Assembly: GCF_001563475.1 (NCBI RefSeq)
Contig: NZ_LPUT01000023.1
Span: 248,001 to 312,000, forward strand
Length of the DNA stretch: 64,000 bases
DNA from: Sporosarcina sp. HYO08
Lineage (GTDB): Bacteria; Bacillota; Bacilli; Bacillales_A; Planococcaceae
Direction: 5' to 3'
The stretch's first letter is position 1; every line of letters begins with the position of its first letter. The position numbers and the translations under genes were made by a program. This document shows, piece after piece, positions 50,151-58,376 of the stretch. The notes beneath the pieces were generated by a model. The model ran no database searches. It was not told the origin of the DNA and was given only the letters and a program-made list of their open reading frames with translations.

Positions 50151-50909
50151 CTATGCAATCACAACTCCGTCCGGATCAAGTGAACGCAATGTCGTAAGCT
50201 CTTCATCTGTCGGTTTTGTGACATACGTCCAATCTTTCGAGATGGCAATTGGGAAACTGCTATTCTCTTGGACTTCTTCTAGCGTGTGTCCTTCAAATAA
50301 ATGCAACAACGTCATTTTTTTCGTTTCCTTATCAAATCCATAAACCCCTAACTGTGTAATGACGCGATAAGGCCCTGTATTTGCCGGCAAACCTGCTTTC
50401 TCTCGTTCACCTGGACCTGTGAAATAGCCTGGGCTCGTGAGGAAATCCAGCTCCTTGACAAATTTCTTTCGATCCTGCCCGATAATGACAATCGTTTTTT
50501 CGCAGAGTGACGCTAAATCCGCTCCGCCGCCAGAACCAGGAAGTCTGACTTTCGGCTTTTCCCAATCCCCAATAACCGTTGTATTCAAGTTTCCGTATTG
50601 ATCGATTTGCGCGCCGCCTAGAAATCCATATTGGATCCAACCTGCTTGTGCCAGACTCATGACGTAATCCATCGACCCAACTGTCACGCCGTTTTCATAC
50701 GTTAACGATTCGCTTACTTGAATCGGCAATCTTCCGGTTGGTTTCCCGCCAACGCCGCCGCCTTCATAGACGAGCAACAGATCGGGCGCATGTGTATTCA
50801 ACGCTAATACGGAAGCAAGAAGCGGCATACCTGTTCCGACAAATACTGCTCCGTCCGCAGGCAATAACCGCGCTGCGGCAACAATCATTTTTTCTGTTTC
50901 GTTGGCCAT
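50151..50909 (-). CDS. CoA-transferase subunit B, pair 2
   Basis: This 252-residue protein of the glutaconate CoA-transferase beta/IpdB family has LLLVYEGGGVGGKPTGRLP (about residue 45), with the Glu positioned as in active transferases. It also has YGFLGGAQIDQYGNLNTTVIG and KPKVRLPGSGGGADLASL. Its ATG overlaps the last base of the subunit A stop (TAATG-type junction), so the two are coupled. The acyl substrate cannot be told from sequence. Confidence 0.82.
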   Translation of the reverse strand: MANETEKMIVAAARLLPADGAVFVGTGMPLLASVLALNTHAPDLLLVYEGGGVGGKPTGRLPIQVSESLTYENGVTVGSMDYVMSLAQAGWIQYGFLGGAQIDQYGNLNTTVIGDWEKPKVRLPGSGGGADLASLCEKTIVIIGQDRKKFVKELDFLTSPGYFTGPGEREKAGLPANTGPYRVITQLGVYGFDKETKKMTLLHLFEGHTLEEVQENSSFPIAISKDWTYVTKPTDEELTTLRSLDPDGVVIA

Positions 50910-51931
50910 TATTTCCCTCTCCTTCTCGCCACTTTTGGATATGGCGCCAATTTCTTTTCAATTTTCTCAAGTTCACGGAGAACACGTACGCCCCCGATTT
51001 TTTCTAAATAGGCATAATGGTCTTTCGTTCCGTAGACGTATGTATTAAAGTATTGTTCAACATCCTCATCGGTCAGCGAAGCATCCAGCCACTCCTGCCA
51101 ATGTGTTTCGTCAAACGAATAGAGGCCAGGTACTTGGTTGGGATGGGAGCCGTATGGTACTTCGACAACCGCATCGACGACAAAATAAGGAATTTTCGTC
51201 AATGCTGGATCCTGTTGAATCACTTCATCATGAATAATTTCTTCAGCGGTAATGATGACAAATTTACCTGCATGGGCAAGTTCGATATCCTCTGCAATAT
51301 TCCCGTCAATTTGGCAGTTGCCATAGCGATCTGCACGATGTACATGAATGATGACAACATCCGGATAGCAAGCTGGCAATAATTCTACTGGTTCATTGGT
51401 AAATGGATCTATAATCGTTTTTGAACCGCTATAGTGCAGTGTATCTGTACCTAGCGACGAACGCGTTGGATAAAAGGATAATCCTTTCATGGCAGCGGTA
51501 AACCGCCATTGGAACCCTGCATTCGTTGTTTCTGATAACACTTTGAGACGCCCGGACTCAGCCGCCGCCCGTGCAGGTCTTGAGAGGCCACGCACTTCAT
51601 CTCCAAACCCATAAGCTACTTCGGCCTTCGTTACATTTCCTGCTGCCGCAAGCAATTGCCAATCATGCTGTGATCCTTTTGTGCCGATTGTTAAATCCCC
51701 AATTTTTTGACGAATGATCTCATGAACTGCCGCAATCGGATTTCGTACGGAACCCATCCCCCCGAAAGCGATATAATCTCCGTCCTTCACACCACGGGAC
51801 ACCGCTTCAGCGAGCGTTGTTCGTTTATCTTTTTTGGCAAAAGATTTATGTTTTTTTCTGTATTCCCTCATTGTATCCGGGTGTTCCCATCCGTAAAGCC
51901 TCGATGACACTTCTTCTGTTCGTACCGTCAT
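50909..51931 (-). CDS. CoA-transferase subunit A, pair 2
   Basis: This 340-residue alpha-type subunit is related to glutaconate CoA-transferase A and IpdA. Motifs include DGDYIAFGGMGSVRNPIAAV, LTIGTKGSQHDWQLLAAAG, YGFGDEVRGLSRPARAAAE and ACYPDVVIIHVHRADRYGN. It starts 15 bases after the metI stop with AAAGGAGGAAAAAAGAT before it. No terminator or promoter lies in the gap, so it should be on the metQNI transcript. An N-terminal extension (~30 residues, WEHPDTMREYRKKHKSF) is not seen in pair 1. Confidence 0.82.
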   Translation of the reverse strand: MTVRTEEVSSRLYGWEHPDTMREYRKKHKSFAKKDKRTTLAEAVSRGVKDGDYIAFGGMGSVRNPIAAVHEIIRQKIGDLTIGTKGSQHDWQLLAAAGNVTKAEVAYGFGDEVRGLSRPARAAAESGRLKVLSETTNAGFQWRFTAAMKGLSFYPTRSSLGTDTLHYSGSKTIIDPFTNEPVELLPACYPDVVIIHVHRADRYGNCQIDGNIAEDIELAHAGKFVIITAEEIIHDEVIQQDPALTKIPYFVVDAVVEVPYGSHPNQVPGLYSFDETHWQEWLDASLTDEDVEQYFNTYVYGTKDHYAYLEKIGGVRVLRELEKIEKKLAPYPKVARRRGK

Positions 51932-51946
51932 ATCTTTTTTCCTCCT

Positions 51947-52600
51947 TTATCTCCGATCGACTGCTTTTGCAGATCGATCCCCAACATATTGAATGAGCTG
52001 TACAAGAATAATTAAAATGACAACGGTAACGAGCATAATTTCATTTTGGAAACGGTAATAGCCAAATCGAATGGCCAAGTCTCCAATACCGCCGCCGCCA
52101 ACCATCCCGGCCATTGCCGAATAACTCAACAAGCTAATGACTGTCACCGTTAATCCCGCAATCATGCCTGATCTTGCTTCCGGTAAAAGTACTTCCTTAA
52201 TGATGAGCCACGGAGAAGCGCCGCATGATTCGGCTGCTTCAATAACCCCTTTGTCGATTTCGCGCAATGATGTTTCCACTAAACGTGCGTAAAATGGGAT
52301 GGCTGCCACAGTGAGCGATATACTTGCGGCAGTCGGCCCAGTTGTCGTGCCAAGAATAAGCTTCGTCACAGGGATGAGCACAACAAGTAAGATGATAAAT
52401 GGCAATGAACGAATAATATTAATCGCAGTGCCCGCAATATTTTGCACTGCCCGATTTTGCCAAAACATCCCTTCACTTGTCGCGAACAAACCAATGCCAA
52501 GAGGGACGCCAATGAGAATGGCAAAAACGACCGCAATCCCCATCATCCAAGACGTTTCAACAAAAGCTTTTCCAAATTCATTGATCATCTCAAGCGGCAT
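51947..52600 (-). CDS. metI: methionine ABC transporter permease MetI
   Basis: This 217-residue permease has five transmembrane helices and the EAA loop EAAESCGASPWLIIKEVLLP that contacts the ATPase. INIIRSLPFIILLVVLIPVT and GGGGIGDLAIRFGYYRF are typical of MetI. It imports methionine, D-methionine or related sulfur amino acid derivatives together with MetN and MetQ. It overlaps the end of metN by 11 bases. Confidence 0.92.
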   Translation of the reverse strand: MPLEMINEFGKAFVETSWMMGIAVVFAILIGVPLGIGLFATSEGMFWQNRAVQNIAGTAINIIRSLPFIILLVVLIPVTKLILGTTTGPTAASISLTVAAIPFYARLVETSLREIDKGVIEAAESCGASPWLIIKEVLLPEARSGMIAGLTVTVISLLSYSAMAGMVGGGGIGDLAIRFGYYRFQNEIMLVTVVILIILVQLIQYVGDRSAKAVDRR

Positions 52601-53591
52601 TTGCTAGCACCTCCAATTGATTCGTTCGTGTTGTCATATAGTCGATCGCTTTTTGTCTTTCTGATGCCTCGCCGTTAATCTCAACGATGAGTGTGCCTAA
52701 TGGACGATCTTGTATATAAGTGATCTGTCCGTGAAGAATATTCACGGACACTTTGAATTTTTCCAATGTTTCCGAGAGAACGCCTTCCTCTGCCGACTCC
52801 CCCCGAAAAACGATTTGAATAATGGGTCCCTTCCGGCCAGCAAGTAACCGTTCTGGTAACACTAAAGAATGGACCGTTTGAACAAATTGCTTTGTCAATG
52901 AAGTCTTCGGATCTGCGAATAGATCATAGACGTCCCCAGATTCAACAACTTGCCCGTTTTCCATCACTGCAATCCGATGGCAAATCTCTTTCACGACTTC
53001 CATTTCATGCGTAATGAGGACAATTGTGATGCCTAGTTTCTGATTGATTTTTTTCAATAGATTTAAAATGGAAACCGTCGTCGTTGGATCAAGGGCAGAT
53101 GTTGCTTCATCACAAAGCAACACTTTCGGTTCATTCGCTAATGCGCGCGCAATCCCGACACGTTGCTTTTGCCCGCCTGACAATTGGGATGGATAATGAT
53201 CCGCGCGATCCGAAAGGCCGACCATCTCAAGCAATTCCAATACCCGCACCCGAATTTCATCTTTCGTTTTACGTGCAGCCTTCAATGAAAATGCGACGTT
53301 TTCAAAAACGGTTTTCGAACTAATTAGATGGAAATGTTGAAAGATCATGCCAACCTTTAGCCGCTCTTTCCGCACTTCTTTTTTCGTTAAGGATGTAATT
53401 TCTTTTCCATCGATGTAGATCTGCCCTGTTGTAGGCTTTTCCAATAAGTTCAAGCAACGCAGCAAAGTACTTTTGCCCGCGCCGCTATACCCAATGATCC
53501 CGAAAATTTCACCTTGACGAATGTTCAAATTGACATGATCTACAGCAGTCACTTCTTTGTATTGTTTGGTCACATTCACAATATCAATCAT
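52590..53591 (-). CDS. metN: methionine ABC transporter ATP-binding protein MetN
   Basis: This ~333-residue ATPase has Walker A GYSGAGKSTLLRCLNLLEKP, the signature QLSGGQKQRVGIARALANEP, Walker B VLLCDEATSALDP and the H-loop ITHEMEV. It also has the C-terminal NIL domain (about 260-333) that binds methionine and inhibits transport when methionine is abundant. Start ATG 53591 is nine bases after AAGGAG; a TTG at 53597 is less well placed. It directly follows metQ. Confidence 0.93.
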   Translation of the reverse strand: MIDIVNVTKQYKEVTAVDHVNLNIRQGEIFGIIGYSGAGKSTLLRCLNLLEKPTTGQIYIDGKEITSLTKKEVRKERLKVGMIFQHFHLISSKTVFENVAFSLKAARKTKDEIRVRVLELLEMVGLSDRADHYPSQLSGGQKQRVGIARALANEPKVLLCDEATSALDPTTTVSILNLLKKINQKLGITIVLITHEMEVVKEICHRIAVMENGQVVESGDVYDLFADPKTSLTKQFVQTVHSLVLPERLLAGRKGPIIQIVFRGESAEEGVLSETLEKFKVSVNILHGQITYIQDRPLGTLIVEINGEASERQKAIDYMTTRTNQLEVLANAA

Positions 53592-53597
53592 CGGCAA

Positions 53598-54419
53598 TCA
53601 CTCCTTCTCAAGCTGATAAGCAGGCTTTACATACCCTTTTGAATTTTCGTTCGTATATTGTAAAAATTCGTCGGATTCATAAGCAGCCTTCAACGCTTTC
53701 GCAAAAGGTTTTTCTGCATCTTCTTTACGGATTGTCATGTAAATTAAGAAATCCTCAGGCGTTTTTTCCACATCAACCGCCTCTTCCAGTTTCAATCCGG
53801 ACGCAAGCGCAAAATTTCCATTGACGAAAGCAAAGTCAGCATCACTTAAGGAACGTGGTGTAGCCGCAGCATCTAATGGCTGCACTTTTAAATTGTACTT
53901 ATTTTCAATAATGTCTTTCTCAGAAGCTGTCGTCTGTTCAACGTCAGGGTTTACCTTAATCCAACCGTAACCTTCCAACATGTGCAGCGATCTTGCCAAG
54001 TTCGTCGGATCATTTGGCAATGTGACGGTCATACCTTCCTTCACATCGTCCAACGATGTATGCTTCTCAGAATATAATGCGATCGGAGCTGTTGGCACCG
54101 CAAACGCCGGATCAAGATCCATCCCGTGGCTGTCGTTGAAATTCGTTAAATAAATGCGATTTTGAAATAGATTTGCATCAATATCTTTTTCATCCAATGC
54201 CTTATTCGGCTGAATATAGTCATTAAATTCGACGATTTGCACTTTATAGCCGTCCGCTTCCAATAATGGAATAATCCCTTCTTTCAACTGATCACTATAA
54301 GGACCGGCAGTCGCTCCGATCTTAATTTTCTTTTCATCGTCTGCGGATGCATTTCCACAAGCCGCTAAAAGAAATGCACTGACAACAACTAACAACAAAC
54401 TTGTGATGATTTTCTTCAT
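53598..54419 (-). CDS. metQ: methionine-binding lipoprotein MetQ
   Basis: This 273-residue lipoprotein has a signal peptide ending in the lipobox FLLAACGN (lipidated Cys at about 21). The NlpA/MetQ substrate-binding domain shows KIGATAGPYSDQLKEGIIPL, DIDANLFQNRIYLTNFNDSH and LPNDPTNLARSLHMLE. It binds substrate outside the membrane for MetI/MetN. It is the first gene after a SAM-I riboswitch. Whether methionine itself or another sulfur compound is the ligand cannot be seen. Confidence 0.93.
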   Translation of the reverse strand: MKKIITSLLLVVVSAFLLAACGNASADDEKKIKIGATAGPYSDQLKEGIIPLLEADGYKVQIVEFNDYIQPNKALDEKDIDANLFQNRIYLTNFNDSHGMDLDPAFAVPTAPIALYSEKHTSLDDVKEGMTVTLPNDPTNLARSLHMLEGYGWIKVNPDVEQTTASEKDIIENKYNLKVQPLDAAATPRSLSDADFAFVNGNFALASGLKLEEAVDVEKTPEDFLIYMTIRKEDAEKPFAKALKAAYESDEFLQYTNENSKGYVKPAYQLEKE

Positions 54420-54450
54420 GTTCTTTTCCCCCTAATTTTTTTATGCTTAT

Positions 54451-54485
54451 AAAAAATGACCCCTAACCAAAGTTAGAGGTCATTG
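54451..54485 (-). terminator. riboswitch expression-platform terminator upstream of metQ
   Basis: AATGACC-CTAAC pairs with GTTAG-GGTCATT and is followed by TTTTTTATAAG on the minus strand. It lies between the SAM-I aptamer and the metQ start, so it is the regulated terminator. Confidence 0.88.
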
Positions 54486-54509
54486 CATGTCAAAGCATGT
54501 ATGCAAAAC

Positions 54510-54619
54510 CTCTCATAGATCAGACTCCTAAAGAATCTGCTGGAATTGGCACCGTTTGAACAAGTTCAATGGTTGCCGAGGTATCAAAGGGCCAGTCCCT
54601 CAACCTCTCTTTATAAGAG
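54510..54619 (-). ncRNA. SAM-I (S-box) riboswitch of the metQNI operon
   Basis: On the minus strand the aptamer opens with P1 CTCTTAT and AAGAGAGGTTGAGGGACTGG, then CCCT-TGA-ACCTCGGCAACC and GGTGCCAATTCCAGCAG, closing with P1' ATGAGAG. These are the conserved S-box blocks. SAM binding would favour the downstream terminator, so the operon is on when methionine/SAM is low. Confidence 0.95.
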
Positions 54620-54651
54620 TTTTTAGTCATTTAATTATTTTCTTGAAACTT

Positions 54652-54680
54652 ACATTAAACCAATAATTCCTATTTGTCAA
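54652..54680 (-). promoter_or_regulatory. promoter of the metQNI operon
   Basis: TTGACA (revcomp at 54675-54680) and TAATGT (revcomp at 54652-54657) are separated by 17 bases, immediately upstream of the SAM-I aptamer. Confidence 0.7.
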
Positions 54681-54711
54681 CTAAGTCTTTAATATTTAAT
54701 AGAGTAGTAGC

Positions 54712-55272
54712 TCACTTCTTCGCAGGGACTATCGATTTCCAATTCTCGCGGATGAATGGTGCTCTGCCCGATTCTTCTTTAAAAACTGCATACTGATCAG
54801 GATTTTTTTGATAATAATCTTGATGATACTCTTCTGCAAGATAGAATGTTGTCGCTGGTTCAATCGTCGTTACGATTGGCTTTGAAAAACGATCGCTTTC
54901 AATTAACGCTTGTTTTGATTGTTCCGCGATTTTCCTTTGCTCCTCGCTATGGTAAAAAATGACGGTTCGATAAGAGGATCCGCGACTGCGAAATTGCCCC
55001 TCTGCATCCGTCGGATCAATTTGCTGCCAATAAATTTCAACGAGTTGCTCATATGGAAAAATAGTAGGATCGTATGTAATTTGCACTGCTTCCGTATGAC
55101 CGGTGATTCCCGCACGCACCTCTTCATACGTTGGATTTTCTGTTGTTCCGCCAATATAACCTGAAACAACCTTTTCAATTCCCGGTTGTGTATCAAACGG
55201 TTGCACCATACACCAGAAACACCCCCCTGCAAATGTTGCGATTTCGTAATGATTGTTTTTTCTTTCAGCCAT
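54712..55272 (-). CDS. msrA: peptide-methionine (S)-S-oxide reductase MsrA
   Basis: This 186-residue enzyme reduces methionine S-sulfoxide in proteins or free. The catalytic motif is [15 protein letters not shown] (active Cys at about 18), followed by [31 protein letters not shown] and [14 protein letters not shown]; the C-terminus has [14 protein letters not shown]. It repairs oxidised methionine and returns methionine to the pool. It is preceded by its own SAM-I riboswitch and promoter. Confidence 0.94.
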   Translation of the reverse strand: MAERKNNHYEIATFAGGCFWCMVQPFDTQPGIEKVVSGYIGGTTENPTYEEVRAGITGHTEAVQITYDPTIFPYEQLVEIYWQQIDPTDAEGQFRSRGSSYRTVIFYHSEEQRKIAEQSKQALIESDRFSKPIVTTIEPATTFYLAEEYHQDYYQKNPDQYAVFKEESGRAPFIRENWKSIVPAKK

Positions 55273-55301
55273 CTACATCATTCCCCCATTTCTTATTAAA
55301 T

Positions 55302-55336
55302 AAAAAGGCAACCTCTTAAACTAATAAGAGGTTGCC
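55302..55336 (-). terminator. riboswitch terminator upstream of msrA
   Basis: A perfect 12-base stem GGCAACCTCTTA/TAAGAGGTTGCC is followed by five T on the minus strand. It overlaps sequence able to compete with the aptamer's P1 (AAGAGGTT). Confidence 0.9.
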
Positions 55337-55364
55337 CATATCTACTCCACGATGTGTGCAAAAC

Positions 55365-55475
55365 CTCTTATCTGTCAGATTTTCAAAGAAATCTGCTGGA
55401 ATTGGCACCGTTTGAACAAGTTCAATGGTTGCCGAGGCATCAAAGGGCCAGTCCCTCCGCCTCTCTTCATAAGAG
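55365..55475 (-). ncRNA. SAM-I (S-box) riboswitch of msrA
   Basis: The aptamer is nearly identical to the metQ copy: P1 CTCTTAT/ATAAGAG, GGAGGGACTGGCCC, GCCTCGGCAACC and GGTGCCAATTCCAGCAG. Most differences lie in the variable P4/P3 loops. It links methionine sulfoxide repair to SAM level. Confidence 0.95.
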
Positions 55476-55498
55476 TTTCAAATATTTTGTTGATATTC

Positions 55499-55527
55499 AT
55501 ACTAGTCTTTAAATTGCGTGATGTCAA
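55499..55527 (-). promoter_or_regulatory. promoter of msrA
   Basis: TTGACA (revcomp at 55522-55527) and TAGTAT (revcomp at 55499-55504) are separated by 17 bases, just before the SAM-I aptamer. Confidence 0.7.
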
Positions 55528-55576
55528 TAGACTTTTGCAGCAAATACAAGATATGTTAGGCATAATTTGAAATGGA

Positions 55577-55783
55577 TCATCCAACTAAATAGCTATATTC
55601 TTTCTTACCTTCATTGTCCCAAATGACCTTTTCCAAGACCAAATACGCTAAAATCCCCCCGAAAAAACAATTGCAAATAATATTGATCCAAATGGGTTAA
55701 GGACACTAAAATTGAAAAGCTCAAATTAAACCAAGTGTATTCAGAAAAACGAGCACAATCGTCAACGGCACGACCCACTTCAT
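55577..55783 (-). pseudogene. decayed small membrane protein gene with compensating frameshifts
   Basis: The frame starts MKWVVPLTIVLVFLNTLGLI and then stops. The frame one base over continues FELFNFSVLNPFGSILFAIV, and the first frame resumes with GGILAYLVLEKVIWDNEGKK and EYSYLVG before a stop at 55577. The two shifts cancel, so total length (207 bases) is a multiple of three. The second shift falls at a TTTTTT/GGGGGG run. The joined product would be a two-helix membrane protein. No ribosome binding site is seen. Family not recognised. Confidence 0.5.
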
Positions 55784-55817
55784 TAAAAGTGTATGATGTA
55801 AAATGATCATTCAGTGA

Positions 55818-56672
55818 TTATAACTTCGTTCGCAAATCCCAAAGTTCTGGGAAGAAGCGATGATCCAATACTTGTTTCAAATAATTAACACCCGATGAAC
55901 CCCCTGTTCCTACTTTAAATCCAATAATCCTTTCCACTGTTTTCGCATGACGGAATCGCCATTGCTGCAGCCAGTCTTCTACATCGACCAATTTTTCAGC
56001 AAGCTGATATAAATCCCAATACTTATTCACATCGCGATAAACTTCTTCCCAAGCAGCTGCAACAGTTGGGTCTCCGCCGTACGTCTCTGAATAATCGCGC
56101 GTCAGCAAATCCGGATTAATCGAAAAGCCGGCCCGTGCAAGTGATTTGATCGCAACGTCATAAATACTTGGTGCATCAAAAGCTTGTTTAAGGGTTTCAT
56201 GAACTTTTTGATCTTTCTCGTAAATTTTTAATATGTGACTTGTTTTATAACCTAATGCAAATTCAATTAATCGATATTGATACGATTGAAAACCCGATGC
56301 CTGACCAAGGGAATCGCGGAACTCCAAATACTCGGCAGGCGTCATCGTCGATAAAACATCCCATGCCTGAATAATTTGAGACTGAATTTTCGTCACACGT
56401 GCCAACATTTTAAAGGCTGATTGCATTTCCCCCGCTTCAATCGCTTGAATCGCCGCTGTCAATTCATGGAGAACAAGTTTCATCCACAACTCGCTTACTT
56501 GGTGAATAATGATAAACAGCATTTCATCGTGGTGGCCTGAAAGTCTTTTTTGGCTTGATAAGATAGAATCTAGGCTTAAATATTCGCCATAAGTCATTTT
56601 ATTCTTAAAATCGGTATGAATATTTTTTTCCGCTTCAAGCTTTTTATGAAGATCTGCAATTGACTTATTCAA
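55818..56672 (-). CDS. kynA: tryptophan 2,3-dioxygenase
   Basis: This 284-residue heme enzyme opens the indole ring of L-tryptophan to give N-formylkynurenine. Signatures are [20 protein letters not shown], the distal-side His in [20 protein letters not shown], and the proximal His in [14 protein letters not shown]. The start is a TTG at 56672, eight bases after AAAGGAGG. The usual partners kynB and kynU are not adjacent. A perfect cre box lies in the leader, so it is probably under carbon catabolite control. Confidence 0.93.
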   Translation of the reverse strand: MNKSIADLHKKLEAEKNIHTDFKNKMTYGEYLSLDSILSSQKRLSGHHDEMLFIIIHQVSELWMKLVLHELTAAIQAIEAGEMQSAFKMLARVTKIQSQIIQAWDVLSTMTPAEYLEFRDSLGQASGFQSYQYRLIEFALGYKTSHILKIYEKDQKVHETLKQAFDAPSIYDVAIKSLARAGFSINPDLLTRDYSETYGGDPTVAAAWEEVYRDVNKYWDLYQLAEKLVDVEDWLQQWRFRHAKTVERIIGFKVGTGGSSGVNYLKQVLDHRFFPELWDLRTKL

Positions 56673-56727
56673 TGCTATTTCCTCCTTTAATTTTGAGCAT
56701 CTTGAAAAAGTTTCACTTCCACACTTT

Positions 56728-56741
56728 TGATAGCGCTTTCA
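56728..56741. promoter_or_regulatory. CcpA binding site (cre) in the kynA leader
   Basis: TGATAGCGCTTTCA (complement TGAAAGCGCTATCA) matches the TGWAANCGNTNWCA consensus at every fixed position. It lies between the kynA promoter and start codon, a position that blocks transcription. Confidence 0.75.
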
Positions 56742-56820
56742 TTTATTTGGACTAATTTCGCAATCGACCTTTTTCATCCACTCCCTCTCGACTGAGTTTT
56801 CCACTTATTAGCATATTGAT

Positions 56821-56850
56821 ATAATAGCAGTCCCCTTAACGGAATGTCAA
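56821..56850 (-). promoter_or_regulatory. kynA promoter
   Basis: TTGACA (revcomp at 56845-56850) and TATTAT (revcomp at 56821-56826) are separated by 18 bases, about 150 bases before the start codon. Confidence 0.6.
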
Positions 56851-56985
56851 TGACATAACGTCAATGATGCGGTATCACTTATGATTTTTGACGGGCTTCC
56901 CTCCAACAATCCCCTCCTTCACCTTATGAAAGAGCCCGAATGAATGCCCATCCCATCTATATAAGGCGGCTAAAAATGCTGCACA
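56851..56985. other. non-coding stretch
   Basis: No ORF with a ribosome binding site, no strong hairpin and no recognisable site was seen here. It lies between the kynA promoter and the terminator of the YitT-like gene. Confidence 0.5.
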
Positions 56986-57020
56986 TAAAAACCGCTCAGA
57001 GATTTCTCTAAGCGATTTTT
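56986..57020. terminator. terminator hairpin
   Basis: ACCGCT-AGAGA pairs with TCT-AGCGAT, with runs of A and T on both sides. A second weaker hairpin (AAAGTC-GGG/CCC-GACCTTTT) lies at 57038-57066. Both are downstream of the YitT-like gene. Confidence 0.65.
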
Positions 57021-57135
57021 ATCCAATGTGATTAAATTAAAAGTCAGGGATGACCCCCCGACCTTTTCCAATATATGATTACTAAAGTATTGTAGAAGAA
57101 GACTCCTGTCCCAAAATAGTGAGATGGAATTGCAC

Positions 57136-58011
57136 TCAATGAATATCTCTTTTCTTAAAATTACCGCCCTTCACTTCAGCAACGTCATAGACAACAACGA
57201 ACGCATTTGGGTCAATTTCATAAATAATTTCCTTCATTTTGCTATCTTCTAGCCGATTAATGATACACGTAATTTCTTTATAGGTTTCTTTTGAATAGCT
57301 TCCCTTAACAATGTTATACGTTGCACTGCGGCCGAGGCGGTCACGGATCATTTCTACCATTAATTCTGGTTCGCTTGTAATAATTTTATAAGTCTTCGAA
57401 CCGCTTAAACCTTCTTCAACGATCTGAATGACTTTAGAGGCAATATAATAAGCAATTCCTGATAAGAATGCACCTTGAAGACCAAATACGAACGAAACGA
57501 CGATAAATACAAATAAGTTTAAAAATAAAATAAGGTCGCTTGTTCCAAATGGCAATCTTCGGGAAAAAAGTACAGCCAGCATATCAATACCATCTAACGC
57601 ACCGCCATTTCGTAACGCGATCCCCATACCAATACCAATGATGATTCCCCCAACAACTGTTACTAATAACGTATCTCCTTCGATAATCGTAGGGAGTTGA
57701 TGCATAATACTCGTCCCGTATGCAAGTGAAGCGATGCCCAGTACGGAATAAATCGCAAAGCTCCTACCAATTTGTTTATACCCTAAAAATACAAAGGGGA
57801 TATTGAGTACTGCGATAAGGACACCTAGTGGTAGTCCAAATAATTGCGAACCGACGATACTTAGACCTGTCACGCCTCCGTCTGATACGTTGTTTGGAAT
57901 GAGTATAGTCTCTAGACCATAAGCGGTTATAAACGCCCCAGCCATAACAGCTAATGCGCGTAATCCCATTTTTAATTTGCTTACTTTTTTGGGCTTTTTC
58001 ATAGCTTTCAT
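57136..58011 (-). CDS. YitT-family membrane protein (DUF161/DUF2179)
   Basis: This 291-residue protein has five to six transmembrane helices in the first 200 residues, with ETILIPNNVSDGGVTGLSIV and GIGMGIALRNGGALDGIDML as family signatures. A cytoplasmic DUF2179 domain follows at about 220-285 (YKIITSEPELMVEMIRDRLG; EITCIINRLEDSKMKEI). Several paralogues exist in Bacillales; their function is not established. Start ATG 58011 with GCAGGAGGAAAATTT upstream. Monocistronic. Confidence 0.88.
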   Translation of the reverse strand: MKAMKKPKKVSKLKMGLRALAVMAGAFITAYGLETILIPNNVSDGGVTGLSIVGSQLFGLPLGVLIAVLNIPFVFLGYKQIGRSFAIYSVLGIASLAYGTSIMHQLPTIIEGDTLLVTVVGGIIIGIGMGIALRNGGALDGIDMLAVLFSRRLPFGTSDLILFLNLFVFIVVSFVFGLQGAFLSGIAYYIASKVIQIVEEGLSGSKTYKIITSEPELMVEMIRDRLGRSATYNIVKGSYSKETYKEITCIINRLEDSKMKEIIYEIDPNAFVVVYDVAEVKGGNFKKRDIH

Positions 58012-58376
58012 AAATTTTCCTCCTGCTTACATTTGCCTTGATCTCATGGATCATTGAATTAGAATGACAGGGATTGTAGCATTTGTCACTGTTCAATCAT
58101 TCTTGATTTTTTATTATCTCACTTTAACAAGTGTTTTTCACTTTTAAAATATAGTTTTCCATCAAAATACCGTTCCCATTCACATTGGATTTTATGCATA
58201 GATAGAGTAACGATTGGAACAACAAAAAAGCCGGGGACTATTCCCTGACCTGCACACTATTCCCTTTTTAACAATAGGCTTCATTTCAATCAATCAAAAA
58301 TAGAATCAGAATCTATATTGAACAGATCGTCTAGCAAAAGCATACTGTAAGATGATATTGGATGGAGGTTGGTTGG
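58012..58376. other. divergent control region
   Basis: The ~365-base gap lies between two divergent genes. It contains AT-rich promoter-like sequence and a short GGG..CCC hairpin near 58232-58246. A TTGAAC lies at 58318 with a poorly spaced ATACTG downstream. No ORF with a ribosome binding site was seen. Confidence 0.4.

Noticed and set aside
54500..55480. T-box leader considered for the met genes
   Set aside because: No T-box motif or specifier loop; both leaders match SAM-I in all conserved blocks.
55352..55584. ORFs on both strands around the msrA riboswitch
   Set aside because: The sequence is fully explained by the SAM-I aptamer and promoter.
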